Source: Kutzneria viridogrisea (GTDB taxonomy: Bacteria > Actinomycetota > Actinomycetes > Mycobacteriales > Pseudonocardiaceae). From it: a stretch of DNA of 64,000 nt. Both the position numbers and the translations under genes were made by a program. The stretch lies in NCBI GenBank assembly GCA_014138725.1, contig JACJID010000010.1:124001-188000 (forward strand). Direction: 5' to 3'. Below the pieces are notes generated by a model, which was not told where the DNA came from, did no database searches, and was given only the letters and a program-made list of their open reading frames with translations. Positions 17,409 to 25,454 of the stretch are shown in pieces (position 1 is the first letter of the stretch; each line of letters begins with the position of its first letter).

Positions 17409-18268
17409 GGGGGTTTGGTGGTGTACCAGCGGGCGCGGTGCCGGTGATCGGCGACAACCTTGGGTGAGTGGCCGGCCAGGTGGTACCAGACCACGACGAG
17501 GGATTGGGCGAGCATCACAAACGGTGCGGTGCGCTCGACCGCTCGTCGGGTGCGGTTGCGGGCCTCTCCTGCTCCGGTGATGTGTTTGGCGTCGGCGAGG
17601 GCGACTTCGATGGCCCAGCGGGCGGCGTAGCACTCGATGATCCGCGCTGCGGGTGTGGTGAGGTCGGTGGTGACCAACGCGAAGCCGGGTTTGCGGGGTT
17701 CGCGTACGGCGAGCACGCGGATCGGTTGGCTGCGGAACACGCCGTACCACAGGCACCGACGTTCGTGCACGGTGACCGTGCTGGTCCGACCGTAGCGGGT
17801 CACCGTGGTTGGCACGCCGGGAGTTGCCGCGGCTAGCTCGGCCGGGGTGCCGATCCGCTCGCCGCGGACGCGGGGGCGGCCCCGCCGCCGCAACGGCCGT
17901 GCCTGGGCGGTGTCGGGGTGGGCCTCGTAGAGGCCGGCGTGGCGCGGCGGCGGGCCGGTGAGGGTGACGCTATCCGGCAGGTGCCGCAGCGTGCGGCACA
18001 GGTAGGCGCCGTCGGCGACCACATGGACACGCCGGTCGGGGCGGGCGCGGGCGATCAAGGTGACCAACTGGAAGGCCAGGGCGGGCTTGCTCGGGCCGCC
18101 CGGCTGCCACAACCGGAACAGCACCGACAGCGCGATCGGACGCTGCAGGAACGGCAACTCGACCACGAGGGCCGCGACGACGAACGTGGCGAACGTGGCG
18201 AAGGTGAAGCACGGCTGGAACGCGTCCAGTAAGCACCGCAACGACTTCGACAGGTGTGGCCGAGGCAC
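17406..18268 (-). pseudogene. Decayed IS701-like transposase, internally deleted and truncated
   Basis: A 287-residue open frame of the IS701/DDE_5 type: an N-terminus like LLDAFQPCFTFATFATF, then LFRLWQPGGPSKPALAFQ, VHVVADGAYLCRTLRHLP, TVTRYGRTSTV, FALVTTDLTTPAARIIE, and RWAIEVALADAKHITGAGEA. Two faults are visible. Compared with what I know of full-length relatives (about 400 aa), roughly 100 residues carrying the first catalytic Asp are missing between ATFVV and ALVVELPFLQ. The C-terminus is cut by the IS630 insertion. Its tail survives at 16112-16244, but rejoining at TA leaves the two pieces one base out of frame at a run of six G. It was therefore already dead or became so later. Confidence 0.85.
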
Positions 18269-18361
18269 AAGCCACGGATCCTGGCCCCGCGATCCGGCGC
18301 ATGGGCACGCGACACGCCACCAGTACCACCAGCCGCCGCCTCATGGGCGATGTGGACACGC

Positions 18362-19045
18362 TCACTGGTGCGTCGTGCGTTGCGGGGAGGTCAGGTAGGC
18401 CAGGGCCATCTCGGTGGTCTCGTCGGCCCAGCTGGTCCAGGTCAATCCGTCCGGCCAGGACTGGCAGGTGGCGGCCCGGTGCACGCATGAGCTGGTGATG
18501 GTGCGGGCGGCCACCCGCAGGGCCAACCCGGGGTCCGCCCTGCGGATGTCGTCCCGGTACGGCTCGGCGGCCTCGGCGAGGGCGTCCTGGATGACCGCGA
18601 GCGCCAGCAGGCCGCGCTCGACCCTTTCCGCGCGTTGGCCGCTGAGCAGGTCGGGGAAGATCCGGTCGTGGTGGGAGAACGTGCGTGCCATCGCGTGGGT
18701 GAACGCGGCGACCACGCCGTCCAGTCCGGACTCCGCGCAACGGAGTGCCTCCGCGACACCGGTTTCCAGCTGGCCGAGCAGCTGGTCCTTGACCGCGTGG
18801 AGCAGTTGCTCCTTGCCGGTGAACCGCCGGTAGATCGCGCCAACGGACACGCCAGCGTGTTCGGCGACCGCCGCGACCGTGAACTCCTCGATGCCGCTGG
18901 TGGCCAGCACGTGCTCGGCGGCGGCCAGCACCTTCCGCAGGGACATCCGGCTGCGGGCTTGCTGCGGAGGGCGGAAGGCGGGGTCGGCGTGCTGCTGGCT
19001 CACCGGTGTGACGTTACTGCCCGCCGAGGGACGGGTGGCCGCCAC
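18362..19045 (-). CDS. TetR-family regulator, divergent from a CocE-type hydrolase
   Basis: A 227-residue repressor-like protein. After a 30-residue tail, the TetR helix-turn-helix lies at about 37-83 (VLAAAEHVLATSGIEEFTVA, then HAGVSVGAIYRRFTGKEQLL). The remainder is the helical ligand and dimer domain. The GTG at 19045 directly abuts a palindrome overlapping its putative promoter. Internal starts (for example at VSQQHADP) are possible. It is divergent from the alpha/beta hydrolase at 19127 and is the obvious candidate to control it. Confidence 0.85.
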   Translation of the reverse strand: MAATRPSAGSNVTPVSQQHADPAFRPPQQARSRMSLRKVLAAAEHVLATSGIEEFTVAAVAEHAGVSVGAIYRRFTGKEQLLHAVKDQLLGQLETGVAEALRCAESGLDGVVAAFTHAMARTFSHHDRIFPDLLSGQRAERVERGLLALAVIQDALAEAAEPYRDDIRRADPGLALRVAARTITSSCVHRAATCQSWPDGLTWTSWADETTEMALAYLTSPQRTTHQ

Positions 19046-19079
19046 CCAGATGCGAATGATAATTTGCGTTCACATCTGG
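19046..19079. promoter_or_regulatory. Palindromic operator in the TetR/hydrolase divergent promoter
   Basis: CCAGATG (19046-19052) and CATCTGG (19073-19079) are perfect arms around an AT-rich core. That core holds -10-like hexamers on both strands, GATAAT on the plus strand (19058-19063) and TATCAT on the minus strand. A regulator bound here would block both promoters. Confidence 0.55.
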
Positions 19080-19126
19080 CGCGGCACCGTCGCCCGGCGC
19101 AGGCGCACGACAGGAGGGGGATACCC

Positions 19127-20635
19127 ATGCGAATCGACCGCGACGTGACCGTCCCGACCAGGGACGGCACACCGATCGTCATCGACGTGTTCCGGCCCGA
19201 CGGCGAGCAACCGGTGCCCGTGATCGCTTCGATGAGCCCCTATGGCAAGGACGTGCACTGGCCGGAGCGCTACCCCATGTACGAGCTGGTCGACCAGGGC
19301 GAGCACATGGTGTGGGAGACGCCGAACCCGCAGTGGTGGACCGAACGCGGGTACGCCGTCGTCCGTGCCGACGCGCGCGGCACCGGCAAGTCCGCCGGCC
19401 GCCTCGACGTCCTCAGCCGCAAGGACGCCGAGGACTTCTACGAGGTCATCGAATGGTGCGGCGTGCAGCCGTGGTCGACCGGCAAGGTCGCCAGCAGCGG
19501 CATCTCCTGGTACGCGATGATGGGCTGGCACGTCGCCGCGCTCCAGCCGCCGCACCTGGCCGCGATCGTCGCCTGGGAGGGCTGCACCGACTTCTACCGG
19601 GAATGGGGCCGCCAGGGCGGCATCTACACCAACGCCACCGAGAGTTGGTGGCAACGGCAGATCATCCCGCAGTTGGGCGGCGAGGACCACGCCAGCATGC
19701 CCGAGGACCTCAGATCACGCGAGCTGCTCGACGACTGGTACCGCGAGCGAACCGTCGACCTCACCCAGGTGCGGGTGCCCGTGCTGTCGGCGGGGAACTG
19801 GGGCTCGATCCACCTGCACCTGCGCGGCAACATCGAAGGGTGGCTCGACGCCGCCTCCGAGCACAAATGGCTCGTGGTCCACGTCGGCTCCCACATCGAC
19901 CCCTACTACGCGGACTGGGCCAAGGACCTCCAGTTGCGGTTCCTGCAACGCTTCCTCGGCGGCGACCAGGCCGCGATGGACGACGTCCCACCCGTCCGGC
20001 TCGCGATCCGCCGCGGCCACGACGTCGAATGGCGCGACGAACAGGACTGGCCGCTTCCCCGCACCCAATGGCGCCAGCTCTACCTGGGGCAGAAGGAACT
20101 CAGCTGGCACCAGCCGGCCGAAGGCCGGACGCCGTACCCGGCCACCTTCGACTTCACCGCCACCGAACGGCTGGAACTCACCGGCCCGCTCGCCCTGCGG
20201 CTGTGGGTCTCGCACATCGCCGACGACCTGGACGTCTTCGTCCAACTCGAACAGTACGAGGTCGACGGCCAGCGCATCCCCGCGATCGGTCCCGGCGGGA
20301 CGGCCACACCGGTGCCGATGGGCATCGGCTGGCTGCGCGCCTCCCACCGCAAACTCGACCCCGAACGCACCCTTCCGCACCGCCCGTGGCACAGCCACGA
20401 CGAGATCCAGCCCCTCGAACCCGGCGTGCCAACCCTGCTCGAAGTGGAGATCTGGCCCACCTCCATCACACTCGAACCCGGGCAACGCCTCCAACTGCGC
20501 GTCCAAGCCGAGGACGACAACATGGGACTGCTCGCCCACAACGACCCGGACGACCGCAAGAGCGGACACGGTGCCACCATCCACCTCGGCGGCGACCACG
20601 CCTCACACCTGTACGTGCCGGTCATCCCCCACTGA
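19127..20635 (+). CDS. CocE/NonD-family (X-Pro dipeptidyl-peptidase-like) alpha/beta hydrolase
   Basis: A 502-residue cytoplasmic hydrolase. The N-terminal alpha/beta fold starts MRIDRDVTVPTRDGTPIVID. The nucleophile Ser lies in KVASSGISWYAMMGWH (near 126, a GxSY-like elbow) and an acid/His pair probably in the VDLTQVRVPVLSAG and VVHVGSHIDPYYADW regions. The C-terminal jelly-roll (about 285-500: RLAIRRGHDVEW ... WPTSITLEPGQRLQLRVQ) is the X-Pro/CocE C-terminal domain. Family members cleave esters or amides such as acyl esters and Xaa-Pro peptides, and the substrate here is unknown. ATG 19127 has a strong ribosome site (AGGAGGGG). The divergent TetR gene probably controls it. Confidence 0.85.
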   Translation: MRIDRDVTVPTRDGTPIVIDVFRPDGEQPVPVIASMSPYGKDVHWPERYPMYELVDQGEHMVWETPNPQWWTERGYAVVRADARGTGKSAGRLDVLSRKDAEDFYEVIEWCGVQPWSTGKVASSGISWYAMMGWHVAALQPPHLAAIVAWEGCTDFYREWGRQGGIYTNATESWWQRQIIPQLGGEDHASMPEDLRSRELLDDWYRERTVDLTQVRVPVLSAGNWGSIHLHLRGNIEGWLDAASEHKWLVVHVGSHIDPYYADWAKDLQLRFLQRFLGGDQAAMDDVPPVRLAIRRGHDVEWRDEQDWPLPRTQWRQLYLGQKELSWHQPAEGRTPYPATFDFTATERLELTGPLALRLWVSHIADDLDVFVQLEQYEVDGQRIPAIGPGGTATPVPMGIGWLRASHRKLDPERTLPHRPWHSHDEIQPLEPGVPTLLEVEIWPTSITLEPGQRLQLRVQAEDDNMGLLAHNDPDDRKSGHGATIHLGGDHASHLYVPVIPH

Positions 20636-20668
20636 CACGGCAAACCGTGTTGTGCCAACGTCGCTTGC

Positions 20669-21904
20669 TTACGGTGCGGTGGACGACTGGTGGCCGTTCA
20701 GCAGCACAGGCAGTGCACGATGTCCGTTGGAGATGAACGAGTCCAGGTGTCGTAGCTCGTCCGGGGCAATCGCGAGTGTCATGTTCGGGAACCGCTCGAA
20801 CAACGCCGGTAGTGCGATCGCCGCCTCCAGCCGGGCCAGTGGCGCGCCGAGGCAGTGGTGCACGCCGTAACCGAACGCGACGTGCGACTTGTCGGTGCGG
20901 GTGAGGTCGAACTGGTCGGCGTCCTGCCCGTGCAGTGCCGGGTCACGGCCGGCGGCCGCGTAGCCGGCCAGAATCGCCTCGCCCTGTCGGATGACGACCT
21001 CGGCGACGTGGATGTCCTCGACCGCGTACCGCAATGGCAGGTGCGCGACGGGCGCCTGCCAGCGCAGCGTCTCCTCGACCGCGTCCGGCCAGCCGATCTG
21101 CCCGGCGCGCAGCAGGACGAGTTGGTCGGGATGGGTCAGCAGCGCGGTGATTGCCTGGTCGAGCAGGTTCACGGTGGTTTCGTGGCCGGCAGAGATGAAC
21201 AGGATCAGGGTGTCCAGCAGTTCGGTCTCGTCCAGCCGGGCGCCGTCGTCCTCGCTGTGAGCGGCGATGAGCGCGGTGGTGAGGTCCTCGCCGGGGGTCA
21301 CGCGTTTGGCGGCGACGAGGTCGGTGAGGATCGTGTGGATGTCCTGATACGCGGCCAGCACTGTCTGCTGGCCTGCCGAGGTCTGGAAGAAGGTATCGAC
21401 GGCGTGGCGTAACCCGGGGCGGGCGGAGTCGGGCACCCCGAACAGTTGACAGATCACCTCGATGGGCATCGGATAGGCGAAATTCTCGCGCAGGTCAACG
21501 GGTTTGTCCGTGGGCATGGCCGCGAGCGCCGCCAGCAGGTCGGTGACGATCTCGGTGATCCGGGGTTGCAGCGTGGCGATCCGACGCGCGGTGAATGCCT
21601 GTGTCACCAGCGAACGCAGCCGTTTGTGGTCGGCGCCGTAGGCGGTGAACATGTTCCGCACCGAGACCCACACGAGCAACGGCCAGTCCTTGCTGACCTC
21701 GGCCAACGCCGGCCAGTGTTGCCGGGCGTCCTTGGACACGCGGGGGTCGCTGAGCAGGCTGCGCAGCAGCTCGTAGTTCGTCACCGACCAGGCCACCACA
21801 CCGCCTGGCAGTTCGACCCGGGCAAGCGGACCGTGTTCGCGCAGCCGCTCGTTCTCGGCGTGGATGTCGTGGCCGTTCGGGTCCAGCGCGAGGGGGTGCG
21901 TCAC
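20669..21904 (-). CDS. Cytochrome P450 (CYP107-like)
   Basis: A 411-residue class I bacterial P450. Seen: the I-helix AGHETT at 239-244, the K-helix ExxR as EETLR at 277-281, and the heme loop [15 protein letters not shown] with the thiolate ligand Cys351. The sequence style is that of CYP107 monooxygenases, often used on macrolides or other secondary metabolites. No ferredoxin, polyketide synthase or peptide synthetase gene is nearby, so the substrate cannot be guessed. The GTG start has AAGGGAG at good spacing. The ribosome site is embedded in a palindrome (21913-21928). Confidence 0.92.
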   Translation of the reverse strand: MTHPLALDPNGHDIHAENERLREHGPLARVELPGGVVAWSVTNYELLRSLLSDPRVSKDARQHWPALAEVSKDWPLLVWVSVRNMFTAYGADHKRLRSLVTQAFTARRIATLQPRITEIVTDLLAALAAMPTDKPVDLRENFAYPMPIEVICQLFGVPDSARPGLRHAVDTFFQTSAGQQTVLAAYQDIHTILTDLVAAKRVTPGEDLTTALIAAHSEDDGARLDETELLDTLILFISAGHETTVNLLDQAITALLTHPDQLVLLRAGQIGWPDAVEETLRWQAPVAHLPLRYAVEDIHVAEVVIRQGEAILAGYAAAGRDPALHGQDADQFDLTRTDKSHVAFGYGVHHCLGAPLARLEAAIALPALFERFPNMTLAIAPDELRHLDSFISNGHRALPVLLNGHQSSTAP

Positions 21905-21912
21905 CAGCGATC

Positions 21913-21928
21913 TCCCTTATCTAAGGGA
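21913..21928. promoter_or_regulatory. Palindrome over the ribosome site of the P450 gene
   Basis: TCCCTTATCTAAGGGA is a perfect 16-bp inverted repeat. On the minus strand its left half supplies the AAGGGA ribosome site of the P450. It could be an operator or a small RNA hairpin that hides the ribosome site. Confidence 0.45.
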
Positions 21929-22159
21929 AGTGAAGCGATTTTCAGTGTGCCAGCGGACCCATCGTCCAGCTATTCGCCAATCGGTGATGTTTGACATCTT
22001 GTCGCCGCGAGCGGTCATTCGCTCAACAACGACCATCCGCTATTGCCGCTGAGTGCGCACCTCCGAGCATCGAACGCGTGGGCGACCAGGGCGCGAAGGT
22101 CGAGAGTTCACCCGGGCGCGCGGTGGTGCCCGCAGGCGACGGCACGGGACGATCAGCCC

Positions 22160-23290
22160 GTGAACCACGACGCCACCTCACTGGACGGCTTACGCTTCGA
22201 GGGCGACCCGCTGGCCGATGCCGTGATCGCCGACCTGGTGTCCACCGGGCAGATCGCGGCGGTCAACCGGGTCCTCGCCCAGTTCCGGCACAACGACCAG
22301 CCGGTGCCACAGGACCTGCCCGCCTCGGTGCGGGACTACCTGGTCACCACCGACGACCCGCCGGAGTGGGCCGACCTGGACCGAGTGGCACGGGCCTACG
22401 AGTTCTTCGTGGACGACGGGGTGCACGTGGCCTCCGTGCTGTCCTTCGGCGCCATGGTCAACTGCTACGCGCAGCCCCGCCCCTCGCGGGTGCTCACGCT
22501 GACGCACCGGCTCAACCAGCCCCACCGGCGCCTGTCGGAGACCTCCCAGTTCGTGCTGAACATGATGGGGCGCAACCCCTTCGGCTCCGGCGGCGCGTTC
22601 GTGCCGACCATCCAGAAGACCCGGCTGATCCACGCGGCGGTGCGGCACCTGATCACCGAGTCCGGGGAGTGGGACACCGCCGCCGAGGGCGTCCCCATCT
22701 GCCAACTGGACCTGCTCGGCGCGATGCTGATCTTCTCCGTGCAGGTGGTGCAGGGCATGCGCCGCATCGGCGTCTCGGTCACCGAGGAGGAAGCCGAGGA
22801 CTACTACTACGTCTGGCAGGTCACCTCGGCCCTGCTCGGCATCCGCACCGAGGCCGTGCCAAAGACCTACGCCGAGGCGGCCGCGCTGAGCGCCACGCTG
22901 GTGGAGGCGAGCTACGGCCCCTCCCCCGAGGGCGTTGTGCTGACCCGCTCCCTGCTCGACCTGTACGAGAAACTGGTGCCGGGCAAGGCGTTCGACGGGG
23001 TGGTGCCCGCGATGGTCCGTCAGGTGGTCAATCCCGAGGTCGCCGACTGGCTGGGCGTGCCGCACTCGCGGGGCTGGACGAGGCTGGTCGGTGCCGGGAC
23101 CCGCCTGATGCGGCTGCTGGAACGCTCCGAGGACAACAGCCGCGTGGCCCGCGCGGTGCTGGACAAGGCGGGGCACCTGCTGCTGACGGGCAGCGCCCGC
23201 ACCCTGTCCTCGGGCCAGCCCACCTCGCTGTGCATCCCGGAGGACCTGCGGCAGCGCTGGTCGGCCGAGGGGCGCAAGATAGGTCCATGA
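22160..23290 (+). CDS. MpaB/latex-clearing-type oxygenase family protein (DUF2236)
   Basis: A 376-residue protein of the oxygenase-MpaB (DUF2236) superfamily, which includes heme-dependent rubber oxygenase Lcp and fungal MpaB. Visible family features are VASVLSFGAMVNCYAQPRPS, a conserved core IQKTRLIHAAVRHLI (His and Arg near 165-170) and the CQLDLLGAMLIFSVQVVQGMRRIG helix. I infer heme binding from the family only. GTG 22160 was chosen because the family N-terminus begins near there, and the longer frame from 22043 is Arg-rich. The ribosome site is weak. The downstream GNAT gene overlaps by ATGA, so the two are translationally coupled. Confidence 0.75.
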   Translation: MNHDATSLDGLRFEGDPLADAVIADLVSTGQIAAVNRVLAQFRHNDQPVPQDLPASVRDYLVTTDDPPEWADLDRVARAYEFFVDDGVHVASVLSFGAMVNCYAQPRPSRVLTLTHRLNQPHRRLSETSQFVLNMMGRNPFGSGGAFVPTIQKTRLIHAAVRHLITESGEWDTAAEGVPICQLDLLGAMLIFSVQVVQGMRRIGVSVTEEEAEDYYYVWQVTSALLGIRTEAVPKTYAEAAALSATLVEASYGPSPEGVVLTRSLLDLYEKLVPGKAFDGVVPAMVRQVVNPEVADWLGVPHSRGWTRLVGAGTRLMRLLERSEDNSRVARAVLDKAGHLLLTGSARTLSSGQPTSLCIPEDLRQRWSAEGRKIGP

Positions 23291-23784
23291 TCACTCGTCG
23301 CGAACTGCCCACCGACCACGCGGCCGTGCACGCGGTGCACAGCGAGGCCTTCGGCCAGCCGCTGGAGGCCGATCTCACCGAGGCGCTGCGCGCCGACGAG
23401 GGCTTCATCCCCGAACTGTCCATTGTGGCCGTTGTCGACGATCACGTTGTCGGACACGTCATCTGCACCCGTGGGCACGTGGGCGAAGCCCCCGCGCTGG
23501 GGCTGGGACCGCTCGGGGTAGCGCGCGGGCACCAGCGGTCCGGAGTGGGCAGGGCGCTGGTGCACGCGGTGCTCGGCGCGGCCGACGCACTGGGCGAGCC
23601 GCTGGTGGTGCTGCTCGGGGATCCGGGCTACTACAGCCGGTTCGGCTTCGAGCTCGCGGTGCCGTTGGGCATCACCCCGCAGCAGGCCGAGTGGGAGCCA
23701 CACTTCCAGGTCAGGCGGCTGACCACGTACCGGCCCGGACTGCGCGGACCGTTCCGCTACTCCGCGCCCTTCGACCTGATCTAG
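23287..23784 (+). CDS. GNAT-family N-acetyltransferase
   Basis: A 165-residue acetyltransferase. The acetyl-CoA pyrophosphate loop is the segment LGLGPLGVARGHQRSGVGRALVH (about 76-98, pattern Q/RxxGxG/A), followed by LVVLLGDPGYYSRFGFELA, typical of the YhbS-like branch. ATG 23287 overlaps the stop of the MpaB-like gene (ATGA), which supports a common function or at least co-expression. The acetylated substrate is unknown. It ends four bases before the stop of the convergent TetR gene. Confidence 0.85.
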   Translation: MITRRELPTDHAAVHAVHSEAFGQPLEADLTEALRADEGFIPELSIVAVVDDHVVGHVICTRGHVGEAPALGLGPLGVARGHQRSGVGRALVHAVLGAADALGEPLVVLLGDPGYYSRFGFELAVPLGITPQQAEWEPHFQVRRLTTYRPGLRGPFRYSAPFDLI

Positions 23785-23787
23785 GGC

Positions 23788-24372
23788 TCAGCGCGCGCGG
23801 CCCGCATCGCGGCGCTGCCGCCAGCTCACTCCGGGCAACGCCTGCCCGCGCAGCGCCCCGTGCAGCGCGGGCAGGGTGGCCCCGAGCACGGCGCGCACGG
23901 TGTCCTCGCCGATCTCCGGTGAGGACAGGTAGAGCAGGTTCGTGGTGGAGGCGTGCGAGGCCAGCACGAAGGCGTAGTCCTCGTCGATGCCGGGCAGCCG
24001 CTGCCGGGTCTGCGCGATCTGGCCGTCGAACATCTCCAGGGTCTGCTCGTCGTAGGGCCCGGACAGGTAGTAGGCGGCGGCCCCCCGGTGGCGCTGGGCG
24101 ATGCGCCGCAGCCGCAGGTTGACCGTGATCAGGTACTCGGTCCAGTCCGCCACTTCGGGCGCGGTCACCTCCAGCGAGGACAACACGCGCGCCCCGGCCA
24201 GCACACGCAGGGCCTCCCGGCTGCGCACGTAGTTGTAGATCGTGCTGTCGCGCACCTCCAGCCGCCGCGCCACCTCGGTGACGGTGAACGAGTCCAGGCC
24301 GACCTCCTCCACCACGTCCAGGATCCGCCCCAGCTCCAGGCTGGCCGGACGGCCGACAGCACGCTTGCCCAT
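23788..24372 (-). CDS. TetR-family regulator
   Basis: A 194-residue repressor-like protein. The helix-turn-helix is at about 10-55 (LGRILDVVEEVGLDSFTVTE, then VARRLEVRDSTIYNYVRSRE). The C-terminal half resembles TetR_C domains of the tetracycline or WHG type. The start ATG follows TAGGAT by six bases, so its message is probably leaderless. It is divergent from the siderophore-binding lipoprotein gene, and a GAGA-N3-TCTC palindrome lies between them. It may therefore control that iron-uptake pair or itself. Confidence 0.85.
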   Translation of the reverse strand: MGKRAVGRPASLELGRILDVVEEVGLDSFTVTEVARRLEVRDSTIYNYVRSREALRVLAGARVLSSLEVTAPEVADWTEYLITVNLRLRRIAQRHRGAAAYYLSGPYDEQTLEMFDGQIAQTRQRLPGIDEDYAFVLASHASTTNLLYLSSPEIGEDTVRAVLGATLPALHGALRGQALPGVSWRQRRDAGRAR

Positions 24373-24384
24373 GACCGGATCCTA
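24373..24384 (-). promoter_or_regulatory. Leaderless -10 element of the TetR gene
   Basis: On the minus strand TAGGAT is followed by six bases and then the ATG at 24372, the standard TANNNT leaderless arrangement. No Shine-Dalgarno sequence is present. Confidence 0.5.
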
Positions 24385-24420
24385 GGTACGCCGTCACCGG
24401 CCCCTGGTCACCGACACGAG

Positions 24421-24441
24421 TTTATGAGACGCTCTCGTTAA
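24421..24441. promoter_or_regulatory. Imperfect palindrome between TetR and siderophore-binding genes
   Basis: A 21-bp imperfect palindrome with core GAGA-CGC-TCTC and AT-rich flanks (TTTATGAGA ... TCTCGTTAA). It lies just upstream of the ribosome site of the lipoprotein gene. It is a candidate TetR operator and does not resemble a DtxR/IdeR iron box. Confidence 0.45.
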
Positions 24442-24461
24442 TCGAGTGCGAGGGGGATCCG

Positions 24462-25451
24462 GTGCGGCGCAGCGCGTGGTTGACGGCCGTGGTCGCGGGC
24501 ATCGGCCTGCTCGCGGCCTGCGCCCCCTCCCCCGCGACGGGGTCGGCGCCTGCCGAGCCGGGCTTCCCGGTGACGATCAGCCACGCCAAGGGCTCGGCCA
24601 CGGTCGGGCACCGGCCCCGGCGCGTGGTGGTGCTCGGCTCGGCGGACGCGCAGATCGCCTCGGCCCTGGACCTGCCGGTGGTCGCGGCGGTGCGCAGCCC
24701 GTCCAGCGCCGACGGCAACTGGCCGGGCCTGGCCAAGCCGCTGCCCGCCGCGGTGCTGACCCTCGACGCGCTCAACCCCAGGTTGGAGGCCGTCGCCGCG
24801 GCGGCGCCCGACCTGATCCTGGCCACCTCGGCCCAACCGGCGTACGGCGCGGTGTACGACAAGCTCGCCGCGATGGCGCCGGTGATCACCTACCGGCACG
24901 GGCTGTTGCAGGACGACGGGGACGAGCTGGTGACGATGATCGGGCAGGCCGCGGGCGAGGAAGCGCGGGCCCGTGAGCTGGTGGCGAGCTCGCACGCCGC
25001 GATCGAGGCGGTGAAGCGGGAACTGCCGGGACTGGCGGGCAGGAAGGTGGCGTTCGGGCAGTACACCGGGGGCAAGACCTACCTGGCCGCCAGCGATCAC
25101 GCGCTGTCGGTGCGGCTGCTCGGGCAACTCGGGCTGCGCGTGCCGGAGCAGCTGTCCGCGCTGGCCGGGCAGGCCGAGGGCTACGCCGCCTCCTTGGGCA
25201 TGGTCACGCCCAGCGCGGAGAACCTCGGTGTGCTCGACAGCGCCGACCTCGCGCTGATCAGCACGTACGGCAGCGGGGCCCGCGAGGAGTTCACCCGCAT
25301 CCCGCTGGTGGCGAAGTCCTCGCTCGCGGCGAGGGGTCGGCTGAACCTGATCAACCAGGACCTGGCCACGACCCTGCTGACCCCGACCCCGGCGACCACC
25401 GGCTACCTGCTGGAGCAGCTCAAGCCCTTGCTGGCCAAGGCGGTGAGCTGA
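24462..25451 (+). CDS. Fe(III)-siderophore ABC transporter substrate-binding lipoprotein
   Basis: A 329-residue lipoprotein. The lipobox LLAAC puts the acylated Cys near residue 20. The rest is a type III (helical-backbone) binding protein of the FepB/FhuD class: HRPRRVVVLGSADAQIASALDLPVVAA, LNPRLEAVAAAAPDLILATS, and a YRHGLLQDDGDELVTMIGQA region. It should deliver a ferric siderophore to a permease, but no permease or ATPase gene is adjacent. GTG 24462 follows GAGGGGG. The siderophore-interacting protein gene starts three bases after its stop, so both are one operon. Confidence 0.85.
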   Translation: MRRSAWLTAVVAGIGLLAACAPSPATGSAPAEPGFPVTISHAKGSATVGHRPRRVVVLGSADAQIASALDLPVVAAVRSPSSADGNWPGLAKPLPAAVLTLDALNPRLEAVAAAAPDLILATSAQPAYGAVYDKLAAMAPVITYRHGLLQDDGDELVTMIGQAAGEEARARELVASSHAAIEAVKRELPGLAGRKVAFGQYTGGKTYLAASDHALSVRLLGQLGLRVPEQLSALAGQAEGYAASLGMVTPSAENLGVLDSADLALISTYGSGAREEFTRIPLVAKSSLAARGRLNLINQDLATTLLTPTPATTGYLLEQLKPLLAKAVS

Positions 25452-25454
25452 GGC

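Noticed and set aside
18254-18498. Small plus-strand frames beside the transposase relic
   Set aside because: They overlap the relic and the TetR gene in other frames, without ribosome sites or recognisable domains.
20635-20650. Terminator hairpin ACACGG-CAAA-CCGTGT after the hydrolase gene
   Set aside because: Only six pairs and no T-run. Too weak to list as a feature.
22043-22159. Longer N-terminus for the MpaB-like protein
   Set aside because: The extra 39 residues are Arg/Trp-rich, unlike the family, and codon bias is weak there.
24400-24460. DtxR/IdeR iron box before the siderophore-binding gene
   Set aside because: No stretch close to TTAGGTTAGGCTAACCTAA is visible. The palindrome there has a GAGA-N3-TCTC core instead.
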